Notes: generated by a model from the letters alone, not told the origin. Shown: positions 1 to 10,076, counted from the first letter of the stretch. The stretch: DNA of 13,251 bases from Emmonsiellopsis sp. PD_33 (GCA_032988165.1 JANTQF010000566.1:1-13251), one strand, 5' to 3'. Program-made: numbers and translations.

Positions 1-915
1 ACAGCCTCATGTAGAATAGTAATTCCCGCACACAAAAAAAAAAAAAACAAAAACAAAGAAAAAGGAAAAACAAAAGAAAAAAACAAAACCAAAAAACAAA
101 AAAAACCCACACAAACCCCCCCCCCCCCCAAAAGAAAAAATAGTATAAAGAGAAAAGAAAAGAATCCAAACTCACCGAACAAAGCCGACACTTCCACACG
201 AAATTCGCCTCCCCCCTACTACCAGGAATCTCAAGTTTCTCCTAAATCATCCAATCGAAAAAACATCAGCAATCCACCCCACAAAATAAAACAAAACAGC
301 ATCGCATCAAAATGAGTAAGCTAAGTAGTACATAGGCAAGAACTCACAAACCGATTAATCCCAACCCAATTCGGATGCACCTCGCGACACGACGTGCACT
401 GCACCTTGAACGTGTAATAGTACGGTGCCTCCTCGGTGTCCTTGGGGCGGAGGTCGGTGACCCTGTTAAGTGCCAGGTTAGTTATTAGGTGGTGTTTGTA
501 TATTCGGTTCGGTGCAAAAGGGAGAAAGAGGATGAAGGAAGATTTGAAGGGGAGGAATTCATCCATCGATTGAACGGGTGTATATAGGAGAGGGATATGA
601 GCATAATCCGTGTGTGTCTAATTAGTAGAGAGGAGGGGGGGTATACGGAGAGACAGATCGATGGAGCTCTGCTCTGCTCTGCTCTGCTATGCATCCATGC
701 AAACAGACAAACAGGATAAAACACCCATCATCATCATCGATATACAAGCAAAATACATCACGGGATGCAATCCCCTCATCCCCCTCCCATCCCCTCTCCC
801 TCCTTCAGGTTCAACTGAGATAGGCAAGAAAAATAGGGAACAAACGCTACAACTACTAGTCAGGTAGGTAGTTAACTTACCCCTCCAACTCCGCCGATAG
901 CACGAGCGAGTACAT
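1..915 (-). CDS. CXXC zinc-binding protein, DUF866/CZIB family (5' part, runs off left edge)
   Basis: Three exons are visible on the minus strand: 915-881, 462-348 and 241-176. Together they encode the first 72 residues of a family whose members are usually about 160-175 aa. The opening MYSLVLSAELEG joins VTDLRPKDTEEAPYYYTFK across a GTAAGT...CAG intron (880-463), with phase restored by GG|G. The next junction (intron 347-242, GTGAGT...TAG) is in phase 0. Exon 2 carries CTSC (C34, C37) and exon 3 carries KCRLC (C68, C71). These are the two CXXC pairs that bind one zinc ion in human C1orf123/CZIB and its relatives. Exon 3 ends at a GTGAGT donor (175-170). I find no convincing continuation in 1-170, so the next exon probably lies left of the window. 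The molecular role of the family is poorly known; a cytosolic or nuclear zinc protein is the usual description. The first intron, 418 nt, is long for this kind of genome. A start inside the exon-2 reading frame would replace the conserved N terminus with unrelated residues, so I prefer the short first exon. Confidence 0.88.
116..129. repeat. C14 homopolymer inside an A-rich stretch
   Basis: Fourteen C in a row lie within about 140 nt of nearly pure A/C sequence (31-170). On the gene strand this is a G14 run within a T-rich intron of the CZIB-like gene. It is intronic by position, since it lies 3' of the GTGAGT donor at 175-170. Confidence 0.9.
666..690. repeat. (GCTCT)n pentanucleotide microsatellite
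   Basis: There are four perfect GCTCT units (666-685) plus one variant, GCTAT. They lie in the 418-nt first intron of the CZIB-like gene, where the gene strand reads (AGAGC)n. The same pentamer occurs on the opposite strand near 6361. Confidence 0.9.
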
Positions 916-2142
916 CCCGATCCCGATAACGATCCCGACTCGACTCGACTCAGTGATTCTCCTGAAAAGAGGGGTAGCGCGCGGGTATGGATCAGTGCCT
1001 GGTATGTGTGTGGGATGAAGGGCTTTCAAAGGAATGGTGTTTGCGGGGAGGAGGACGAGGAGTGTGGTGTAAACAGTTATTTATGGTGGGGGTGAGAGGT
1101 GAGGTTGGTGGTTGGTTGGTTTTTGGGTTTTTGGGTGTGGAAATTTCTTAACTCCGGTAACCAGTCAACTATTTAACTAAAACTGAGCAAGCTCCAGTCA
1201 ACATTCAGGTATATATGTGTAAGGGTAGCTTCCTTTTCTTTAAGCAATGCAATGAATAGTTAGATTAATAGCAGTGTCTTCTACCCTCTCTACCTCCTAC
1301 ACCCATTTCCTTTTCTACGCAATCAAGCAAGCCCTGATTACTGCGTTCCCCTCCGAGAATAAATAAGCTACAAAAAACCTCTACACCATCACATCACCAC
1401 CAACAGAAGCAAAAGAGACAGAACCATACTCTCAAAAAATCAAAGCCAAGTAAAAGCCTGCCTTTCACACAAATATCATTGCCTTCCTGGGCTCTCTCTC
1501 GGCCACAGTGGACAGGCTAGGCTGCCAGTCTAAAAATACATAAAACAGGATGGGCGTCCAAACATGCAACTTTTCAAAACCAAACAAAAACAAACACTCC
1601 AACGCCCCCCGTAAAAACAAAACTGGGTATCTACTCGGAACATGAACATTGAAAAAAAGAAAAAAGGAAAAAGAAAAACCATGCAGCGGTAGGTACATAC
1701 CCCCCCTGTTATACAGCATGAAAAAAATAAAAAAAGCAACGCCAGGACGAGGGATAAAAGACGCGCAAAACGCCTGCACTATGCAATGCTAAAACTGTAC
1801 ATGAAAACATCCGAATACATACCCAGGCTACAAGTAGCCGGGCTCGTACCGGTGAAAACAAAGAAAGAAAGCAAGGGCGTCGCACCCAGAGCACGCAGGA
1901 TCGAAATCCCACGAGTCGGGCGCGTCCCGGTACAAAACCAAATACATGGGACAAAGCAACAATAGGAAAAAGGCAAGGAAACGCACCCAGATCACGCAGG
2001 ATCGAAATCCTACGAGTCGGGCACGCGCCTGTACAGAACCAAAATACATGCAGCAACGCGATCCCTCGTCCTAAAAAACAACCCCCCTCCCCCTGACGGG
2101 CTCTTCCCAAAAAACTAAGCGCACCCAGAAAAGCCGAAGCCA
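916..2142. other. Intergenic: promoter/leader of the CZIB-like gene and 3' region of ulp1
   Basis: This 1.2 kb lies between two minus-strand genes. The proximal part (about 916-1200) should hold the CZIB-like promoter and leader. It contains a triple CGACT repeat (936-950) and a G/T-rich block (1080-1140). From about 1560 to 1740 it is rich in A runs on the plus strand. The part next to ulp1 (1881-2052) holds a diverged direct repeat. Open frames on the minus strand (up to 144 codons at 1709-2143) have low-complexity F/L/C-rich translations. The repeat period in them is not a multiple of three, so I do not call a gene here. Confidence 0.7.
1881..2052. repeat. Direct repeat of about 70 bp, period 101 bp
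   Basis: Copy A starts at 1881 and copy B at 1982. Both begin CGCACCCAGA and share GCAGGATCGAAATCC and ACGAGTCGGG, then a TAC-RAACCA-AATACATG end. By eye they differ at about eight positions and one indel over 70 bp. The first ten bases recur once more at 2120-2129. The unit lies just downstream of the ulp1 stop codon, in its presumed 3' untranslated or intergenic region. Confidence 0.85.
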
Positions 2143-5100
2143 TTACAGCAACGACCTAACGGGACCCAGCCAATTCTTCGGGTCGAACTCCCCCTCGAAT
2201 CCCCCGTTCATCAGCTCGGCAACGATCCTCTTACGGATCTCGGGAATATCCCCCGCCCCATATTTCAGGGGCTGCTCTAACGCCACCAACTTGGCGGTCG
2301 TCAGGAGGAATACCCCGCAGTCGCTGCCGTTATTTTGCTGCGGTGAGACCGACGGGAGAACCCGCCACTCCTCTTCCACGAAGAGGCTCCCCAACTCCCC
2401 CCGGAGCCACTCCTTGGCCCTGGCAACGTGGGCCGCAGAGAGGGACCCGAGAGAGTCAAAATGCTCGATAGTCCGAGCAACCGGTCTTATGACCATGAGG
2501 GTCCAGTGGTAACTGTTGTGGACGGGGACGAAAACCGTCTCCACCCCCAACAAGTTCTCCCCCCCAATCTTGGCCCGAGTAGCCCAACGCCGTACGCTCT
2601 CGTAACCTTTGTCCCGAAGGTTCGAGAAGAAAAACGAATTGAAGGCGTGGTACTTGGGCTTCTCGTGCCGCCCAGAGTTTCCTGATGCCCGGCGGGCATA
2701 GTCAACAATCAACGCAAGGTATGCGTTGATGACCTCGTCGTTCAACCAGGCGAGCCTCGTATAACAGGTCGCCAGGTCCTTCCGGGTCAGCGGGTCGCCA
2801 CTCAAAGTGGTCCCCAGCCGACTCTTGTCAGAAAGACCCATTGCCCCGTCAACTTTGGCTTCCCAACTGGCTGGAAGATCCTTGACGATCGAGATCTCTG
2901 GTGATATGGGGAGGGGCATGTTGTCCTGGGCCCCTTGGTCTGCCGTTTCTGGGCGCACGGTGCCCTCTGTCCCGGGAACGGCCGGTTCCGCCACGCGAGA
3001 CAGAGGGTCGTACGCCCTCACGGAGGAAATTGGACGCCCCATTGGAGTGTCCGATTCAAGCCAGTGGACCGACCTGGTGGTCGGTCGCGACGGGCCGGTC
3101 AGGAAGCCCTCGTAACCGGGCGATCCTGCCACTTCCGCCGGGGCACCAATTTCCTCGGCCGCTTCGGCCTCGTCCTCTAGCGACGCTGGTGGTGGAGTTG
3201 AAGGCGGCGACGCTGGCGGAATCGTTGGCTGGGCCACCACCGCAGCTTCCGATTCCGATGTCGGTCTCGTCGCCCCCCTGGGTTCCTCCTCTGCAGTTAC
3301 TAGCGGAGGAACCGTCAAATAGTCACACCACTCGTAGCATCGCCGTAGCTGCTCCGCCGTCGGTATAGCAGTCGGCCAAGCTCCCGGTCGAAGTTCCCCT
3401 CGTCTTGGGGGCGGGAGCATGGCAATGGCGTGCTCGACGGTTTGAGCGAGCGCACGCGAGGAACGAGATTTGGATGCGGTCTTGTCAAGTTTCTTCTTCG
3501 AAACTTTTGATCCTTTTACAGCAGCTATTTTCTTCGCTTGCTGTAGTTTGATTGCACGGCGCCTGGTCTCCCCCCTCGTGCCTCTGTAAGATTGGATTAC
3601 CTTCGACGAAGGCAATGGTGGTTGAGGGGGCGGGGTTGAGTCTTGCTGAGTATAGATAGAGACCCGAGGAGAAACTGGCTTCTTCGTGCCCATGCCTAAC
3701 TGGCGCGCCCTGAGACGATGACGTTCATTTGGAGATAGAGGTCGAAGGTTTCTGCTGTCTTGCTGCCGATTGAATCTTCGCGAGATGAAAGTTGGAGTGA
3801 TAGAGTCACAGAGTTCAACAGCCCTTCTCTTTGCGCTTCCTGCCATCTGGACGACGCCTTGGACGATATTTCGACATTTTCGTTGCGTTCTGTTGCCAAC
3901 TGTATTCACTGCAAACCGGACAGTGTTTAGAGACGGAAAGTAATAGCCATCTACAAGATAGGAAGGCAGGCGCTGTAGCTTTTGCATGGGGGTAAGCTGC
4001 AGCAGGGAGAATTAGTATATGTGTAAAAAAGATGTCACAGCCAGTCAAGTCTTACATGTTGCCAAACACGTTCGTAATATTCCGGATCGACGCCAATAAC
4101 AATCCCTTGGTCGGATAGAGGGACAACCATGCCGGGAGCGGAAGTACGCGGGGTCCCAACCAATCCACCGGACATCAGAGCAATCTGGTCACGGACGGTC
4201 CCTGGGGGGGCATCATCGAGCGAGTATATTTCATTTGGTGGGATGGGTATGCGCTGGACACGAACAGGTGATAATGGCCACGAACCAGGGATTGTCTGGT
4301 GTTGATCGGTATGTTCAGGAACAGCCTGAGAAGAATAAAGTAATTAGAATAGGAAAATGTATCTAGAAACATGAGCTTCAGCTTACCTTGGGTGTACGCT
4401 CTACATGAGCTGCCGGCGGTGAGCCTTGGTAAGGGGGTGCATCAATCATTGAAATGTCTTGGGGAGAGTCAGGGGTGGTCTGCAGAGGGTAGCAACGTTA
4501 GTAATCTATCATAAAATTTAGAAAAGGGGTTGAGGCCTACCTCGACGTGTTCGGAGTGTTGTGGTTGCTGGACGCGTCGCGACTCCGCCATGGCGCGTGG
4601 TTGGGGTGTGCGCTCATCATGAGAAGTATCGTCAACAGCCTCGATGAGCCGCTTGCGTGAATTAGGACTGGGAGATGCAGTGGCAGCTGGCTTGAAGACC
4701 GAATTCTTAGCTCTCTCTGCCGGAGTCATAAGCTGTGGTTTCTGTGCGACGTCCTCAGATTGGGCGAGATGACTCAATGTTTCTGACGGAGACTTTGCTT
4801 GGGACTGAAATTTATATCTCTGGCGATTTGGCGAATGTACTCCGGTAATTGACCATGTCGAACGAGGTCTGCTGGCAAGGCTGTTGAGGGTATGCTGTGG
4901 TCGTTGCAGTCTCCGCGGGAAAGAATCGTAATTCCGAACACCCGACAATACTGAGGCAAGTTCCCGAGCCAGGCGTGGGGGGTTGTTTTGACGATTAGTA
5001 TGATGCGAGGGAAGGTTTGTTGGAGATGGCAGAGGAGAACGTCTGCGAGGCTGATTACGAGCCAGGCCTGGGACAAAGTTTTCAAGAGCGGGAGGATGTA

Positions 5101-5416
5101 GTGGAGGCAAGACGGGCTGAGTGGCAGGATTTTGAAGAGCGGAGTGATCGCTATGAAGCTGACGATGAGTTTGGTGGGGGACATGGCTTGCCAGACCGGG
5201 ATGACTCGGTTGAGAATAGGTAGCGGGATTTGCAGGATGAGAAATGGGAGCTTGGACAGCAGCGCGAACGCTAGGAAGCTGATCTTCAAGCCGAAGAGGG
5301 GCATCATGTACGCCAGCAGAGAGGTGTTGATGAGCAGGATCATAAGCCGGAGCAGAAGGGGGTCGAGGTTCAGGCCCGGGATGGGTTTCTTCAGGAGGGG
5401 TTGCTTCCCACTCCAT
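2143..5416 (-). CDS. ulp1: SUMO protease, Ulp1/SENP type (peptidase family C48)
   Basis: This cysteine protease matures the SUMO precursor and removes SUMO from conjugates; yeast Ulp1 acts mainly at the nuclear pore. The exons are 5416-4541, 4479-4387, 4325-4056 and 3996-2143, all joined in phase 0 by introns of 59-61 nt. TACTAAC/TACTAAT branch sites are visible in introns 1 and 3. The product is about 1030 aa. Residues 1 to about 400 are Pro/Gln/His-rich and disordered, with an NLS-like SRKR near residue 253. A lysine-rich stretch sits near 568-585, followed by a Pro/Ala/Glu-rich linker. The C48 domain runs from about residue 814 to the end: LNDEVINAYLAL, HWTLMVI (catalytic His910), HFDSLG (Asp927), PQQNNGSDCGVF (oxyanion Gln967, nucleophile Cys973; Cys codon 2319-2317). 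All four key residues are present, so the enzyme should be active. The start at 5416 has a good context (GCCATGG). The frame stays open upstream, with ATGs at 5485 and 5566. The N-terminal half is typically poorly conserved in fungi. Confidence 0.93.
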
Positions 5417-6360
5417 GGCGTCAGTTGATGCCGAAGTGGCGGTCTCGAAATTTCGAATTAAAACGCGTCGAAAGATGATTGACATGCGGCCTTGTCGACA
5501 GATACTTGGATAGCCAAAAGTCTCGGGGCAGAGTAGCCAAGGTGTGAGGAGAGAGGTGCTAACCAACGACGGAGCGGACTGAGTACCAATCAGTAGCTCG
5601 AGAGAGGTTAGGGGGTTGGTTTGTCAAGCGTCGAGAGACGGCAAACAAGAGGGTGCAAGACGCGTAGGAGGAACACAAGCGGTATCAAAACCTCAGAGAG
5701 ACGCGACTGCAAGGCTTATCACTCTCGATGGCAGACAAGATGGTGACAAGGCCGTGTTTGGATAGAAGTAAAGGGGCAACGGAACGGGACAGTTCGACGC
5801 GTCTGTAGCAAAAGAGCCACGAAAGCCAGGACAAAACGTCGAGCCAGAAAGCGACAGACAGGCCTTCGAAGAGGAGAGATCTTTGCAGCCACAGCACTCT
5901 TTCGATGAGAGAAAAGCTCGTTCAGGGAGGTTGAGGATGGACACACTCAGGCCAGTAAGGAGTCGAGCAAGGGAACAGACAAAGAAAGGTCGACAACAGG
6001 CTTGGGAACACACTGGATAGTCTCTCTGCAGAACTTGGCAAAGGCAGCGGACAACTGGGAGCTGTCGAGCAGAGGATACAAGGGGGAGATGCCTTTGCGA
6101 TGCAGTGAAGCTTGGATAGGAGTAAGCAAGGGTAGCTTGATGCTAGACAAGGGTGGGTGGAAGACGGTGACGAGAGCGGATGAAGAAGTCAAGAGACGAA
6201 GAACGTGTCGTGAGGAAGAAGACGAAGACGAAGACAAACACAAACCCCAACCCTCGCTAGATAACTGTGTTGTTGTGTTGTGCTTGGTTGCCGCGGACTG
6301 CAATTCACAGCTCGGTTGCCGTGGCGAGTTGTCGTGTCGTTGCTCAGCGGGAGACAGCCA

Positions 6361-6381
6361 GAGCAGAGCAGAGCAGAGCAG
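6361..6381. repeat. (GAGCA)n pentanucleotide microsatellite
   Basis: Four perfect GAGCA units are followed by GA, with a shorter related copy near 6626-6638. It is the reverse complement of the GCTCT array near 666. Confidence 0.88.
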
Positions 6382-7083
6382 AAGATGGACAGACCACAAC
6401 GGGCAGCAGTGAATGCCAACCACCAACCACCACAGAATAATACCCAACAGCCAGCTACACACACACACACACCTCTCGCCGCCTCAGCCCCCTCCCGTCG
6501 CCCAGCAAGCAGCCCGCGGGAGATGGAGCGCGAAGATACACAGTTCACAGTGCGGCGAGCAGTAACCGGAGCCGTGGAAACGAGAAGCCAGATAATCAAG
6601 CTGGAACATGGAGAGTACAGTAGAAGGAGAGCAGAGCAGGCCTGAACACAAGCGGGACCTAGTAACTAGTAACTCCAAGACAAAGAAAAAAACACCCCCG
6701 GAGCTCGATCAGAATCCTAAAAGACGGCGAAAAATGAAGATTGGAAACGCAAACGACGACACGAGAGAAAAGGAAAAGACAACGACGCGGGCGGGATCAG
6801 GCCGTGCAGCGGTGACAACCTTAAAGGCGCGTGGAGGATCGCAAAAGAGCCTGGCAAGCTTCCCCGATTAGGAAGGATATAGCTGTGGTGGCCGATGATT
6901 CTCGCCCCAGCCCCGGCCAGGTCACGGGATCGCGGTGGCTGGGCGTCACGTGAGACAATTACCGTTTAGGCTTAGCGCGTCGCTGCTGGATGCCAGCCCA
7001 GCCGCATACTCCTGCCTGCAATCAGAGGAAGTCCGGGCAGAGGCCGATTCTTATACAAACAACAAATATCTGATGTATTCCAA

Positions 7084-7118
7084 TGTATTCTGTATTCTGT
7101 ATTCTGTATTCTGCATTC
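7084..7118. repeat. TGTATTC heptamer tandem array
   Basis: Four perfect 7-bp units (7084-7111) are followed by one variant, TGCATTC (7112-7118). One detached perfect copy lies at 7074-7080. The array is about 170 bp downstream of the lcb3 stop codon. Confidence 0.92.
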
Positions 7119-7287
7119 TACTCTGCATAGCCATTGCCCCAACAACACACTGTATGTATATTCTTTATCCTTCTATACAGGCTGCAACCAAACAGTACAA
7201 GAAATAAAGAGAATCATGGTGGAAACCGCCCAGAGACAAAACTATAAACTCATGCATCAGCCCAGCTGAAAGAAAGCCATCCTTTGT

Positions 7288-9198
7288 CTATGGTGCTAAT
7301 CCAAGATACGAAAACAGCATTGGGTTCCCTTCCACCGACCACCATGCGATTCCTAAACCCCCTCTGTCAGCACAAACTCTGCAACCAACAAAGGCTGGAT
7401 GGGAACAAGCAGAACATACCAGAATATACAATCAACTTCGTTACAACTTCAACGTCATACCGCACTCGCGGACGCGTGATTCCCAAAAACATCCGCCTCT
7501 CGTCGTCCACCTCTGGCGAGTTGGAGGCATCCGAACTCACCTCGTTGGCTTCATCCGGTACTGGCGACCCCGAACCCATCATGTTTTCATACTCCTCCAG
7601 CCTGAGCGGACTCCTTGAGGGTGAGCTGGAGTTTTCCTTTCCTCTCAGTCTCTGCATAGCCGGAGAACTATCGCGGCTTGGCTCGTTTTCAACAGGCGGC
7701 GAGAGTCGCTGTCCGCTGAGGCTTTCACGTCGCCGTTTCTCCCGATACGCCAGTGCTTCGTATGCATCTGCCTCCGACTGAGGCCCGACCGAAATAGCCC
7801 GGCGTCGGGGGTGTCGTATATTCGTGATCATGGAGGGTATATCAGACATATTGGGGAAAACGTCGTCGTCCTTCAGGTGGCCGGGGACTTGTTTGTATTC
7901 ACTGTAGTTGATTGGTTAGCAATTGTTTTCATGTGTTTTTCTTTTCTTTTTTGGTAGTGCCAAGGGGCGTAATAACATACGAGGCCTTGGTGAAGAATCT
8001 TCTGGGGAGACTCAAGCCCATCCGTTCAATGACCCGGAACACAGGAGGTAGAGCGCGGTGGAGAGACGGTTTCATGACTTCCCTCCACACGAAAATGACC
8101 AATACCCCTAATATGAGGCGTAGAACGGTCCTCACCCATCCGAGTGATTGCAGATCAAACGGGATAGTTGCGGGATAAGGCTCAGACCAAGCATATGTGG
8201 ATTTGGCAAAGTGCCAGTTTCCAAACTCCGCTCCCATCATTACTCCAGCAAAAGAAACGCTGTCATCAAAGCAAGGGCATGAGTCCGCAGGCTCCGGGTG
8301 GATCCGGACAAACGTAAGAATAATCAAAAGTATAATAACCACTTCTTTCATGGAGCCCGAAAATAAAAAATTGTCAAATGCCTCGCCGTATTTGCATTGC
8401 GCAATACCCAGAACGGCGCCAAGCAAGCTGCCCATTACGACGTCAAAAAAGCCATGCATCCCGCAATATAACCGGCCCATGACGATGGATACCACGTATA
8501 CGGATAGAACAGCCAGGATCAGTAGCCTCGTGGAGCGGTCGATGGAGTCGGACTGGAACAAATGGTATACCGCATAAACGACGACGGAGACGGCATTAGT
8601 GGCGTGAGTGGAGGGAAACCCATATTCCAGGGCAGCGGAGCCGGACATGGTGATGCGCTGGAGCGGCGGAGACAATGGGCGGGGAAGACAGAGCATATCC
8701 TTGACGAATCCGCTGAAGCAGACGCCTGTCGCCAATAGGTGGACCATCCTGTACATCCATTAGCGGGGCCCTTTGGACAGCAACGACAAGTCTTCCGCCC
8801 AGGCGCAGCACTGACCCTCGACCAAATTCTGTATAGCCACACCAGAACAGAATGGGCAGCATGACCATGTAGAAGGTATGGGTTCCCAAGTTGGCGGTGA
8901 TGGCGAACCACGAATCAAGAAAGGGGGTCCGCAGATACTCCTGGAACACTGCTAGATAGGGGGTCTCCCATCGAACCAGGGGCAGGGTCATCGTGCGGAG
9001 CTTGTAGCGCCATAACGGGAGCTTCTGCTGGTCTGGGAGTAAAACAGGGCAGGGCAAGGTTAGGACTGGCAGTCAAGGCAAGACGCAGAGAAGCCATTGG
9101 GCCCGCGGGGACGTACAATGGTTCAGACTCTTCAAGCCGGCATCGGGTGTGGGGGGAGTCTTCACGCCCTCGTCGGGCTGGGGGCTTTGCTCGGCCAT
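7288..9198 (-). CDS. lcb3: Dihydrosphingosine/sphingosine-1-phosphate phosphatase (Lcb3/Ysr3 type, PAP2 fold)
   Basis: This is a membrane lipid phosphatase that removes phosphate from long-chain base phosphates, returning sphingoid bases to ceramide synthesis. Yeast Lcb3 works in the ER. The exons are 9198-9117, 9032-8816, 8748-7981, 7901-7420 and 7352-7288, giving 537 aa. Every split codon is restored (T|AC, GG|G, TC|T, G|GA). Branch-like CTAAC/CTAAT sites precede the acceptors of introns 1-3 (CCTAACC, GCTAATG, GCTAACC). All three PAP2 signatures are intact: K116-DMLCLP-R123-P, P145-STH148, and R192-LYCGM-H198-GFFD202, where G replaces the usual S before R192. Several hydrophobic segments surround them. 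The C-terminal half has a charged cytosolic-type stretch (RHPRRRAISVGPQSEADAYE), then RPRVRYDVEVVTKLIVYSG and a last hydrophobic piece, IAWWSVEGNPMLFSYLG. The second donor is GTCAGT, slightly off consensus, but it is the only join that restores FGRGMVHLLATGV. The start at 9198 gives the family-like MAEQSPQPDEG opening; the frame extends further upstream without conserved sequence. Confidence 0.95.
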
Positions 9199-9539
9199 GG
9201 GGAGACAGCGAGATACGGAGTGCGGCGGGGAGGATGTGACCAGACAGCCATAGGGTCCGCTAGTACATGGCCAAACAGAGGATTGTCGGTGCTGCCACAG
9301 GGTCAATGCATCCGAGGAAGAACAACAGACAGGCCGGCGAGAGAGCGCTTGACCGGCGAGAACCAAACACAACAAAACACGACGAGTTGACGCTGAGATG
9401 GAAGAAATCGCGAACGAGATGCGGCTCGAGCTGGCGCGGCAGGCGGAACCGGGCAGTCGAGCCTCGGCTAGGGCGGGCGGCAGGTTTACGCGACCCGCCA
9501 GAAATACTGGACATCAGGGCAGAAATAGAGAGAGAGAGG

Positions 9540-9594
9540 GACTATGGGATGGCGATGGGATGACTATGGGGTGACTATGGGGTGAGCTATGGGG
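9540..9594. repeat. 11-bp minisatellite, unit GACTATGGGRT
   Basis: Consecutive units start at 9540, 9551, 9562, 9573 and 9584. The two at 9562 and 9573 are identical (GACTATGGGGT) and the others differ by a few bases. The array lies about 340 bp upstream of the lcb3 start, in its promoter or leader. Confidence 0.88.
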
Positions 9595-10076
9595 AGTAGA
9601 GCTGCTGGAACTAATATCTACAGTAGCTAGTCACGGTGAGAGGGATACATGCTTCGAGTAAGACAGGGGACTGCCTATGTTGGATATCACGGCAGCCTTT
9701 GTTGACATCCTCCCCGATATTGATATAGAGCTCTATGTGCATACTACTATCTATCCACATCAACACCATCCTCATATCCCAACCCATCTCTACAGATCCC
9801 ACAGCAAACCACACAACCACGGTGTCTCCGTGCCAGCCACAATCCAGACCAGTGGCAAACACCAGCTTGCCCACTATGAACCCACTGATGATGAATCGCA
9901 GCGCCCTTTCAGCCCGCCTCGACACAGACCCATCATGACACCATCGACTATTTGCGATTATTGCCGGCTAGGCCAGCCCAAGTGGAGCGACTGGAGTGTC
10001 CGTGAATAGCATCGTCAGCGGCGCGAAGTTCGAAGTTCGAACCCTGAGGCTGCACCCGGCCGGGTAGGGCGTTGCT

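Larger units (their letters stand above)
5417..7287. other. Intergenic: ulp1 promoter/leader and lcb3 3' region
   Basis: This 1.9 kb lies between the ulp1 start and the lcb3 stop, both on the minus strand. It contains a GAAGAC-type repeat (about 6215-6240), (GAGCA)4 (6361-6380), an (AC)n tract (about 6457-6472), an 8-bp palindrome TCACGTGA (6946-6953, an E-box-like core) and a TGTATTC heptamer array (7084-7118). Several overlapping open frames of 65-173 codons exist on both strands. None shows a recognisable family, and they contradict each other by overlap, so I leave them out. A long ulp1 leader, possibly with an intron, or a non-coding RNA is possible, but nothing in the sequence proves either. 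Confidence 0.65.

Noticed and set aside
1709..2143. Minus-strand open frame of 144 codons downstream of ulp1
   Set aside because: The translation is F/L/C-rich low complexity, it overlaps other open frames, and it contains the 101-bp repeat whose period breaks the reading frame. No family is recognisable.
2291..3368. Several plus-strand open frames of 73-155 codons opposite ulp1 exon 4
   Set aside because: They are antisense to a clear C48 protease exon, and their P/R-rich translations come from the GC-rich coding strand.
4774..5343. 189-codon minus-strand open frame overlapping ulp1 exon 1
   Set aside because: It is a shifted frame of the ulp1 N-terminal exon. The frame that joins the protease domain through three good introns is the other one.
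5947..6468. 173-codon minus-strand open frame, and overlapping plus-strand frames at 6002-6412 and 6280-6645
   Set aside because: They overlap each other on both strands, include microsatellite-derived Ser and polar runs, and match no known family.
9677..10009. 110-codon plus-strand open frame in the lcb3/rho4 divergent region
   Set aside because: It has no recognisable domain, competes with open frames on the other strand, and sits in a presumed promoter region.
10020..10055. tRNA-like GTTCGAACCC (B-box-like) sequence
   Set aside because: The flanking bases do not form a T stem on either strand and no acceptor stem or A box can be placed; it is a short GAAGTTC direct repeat.
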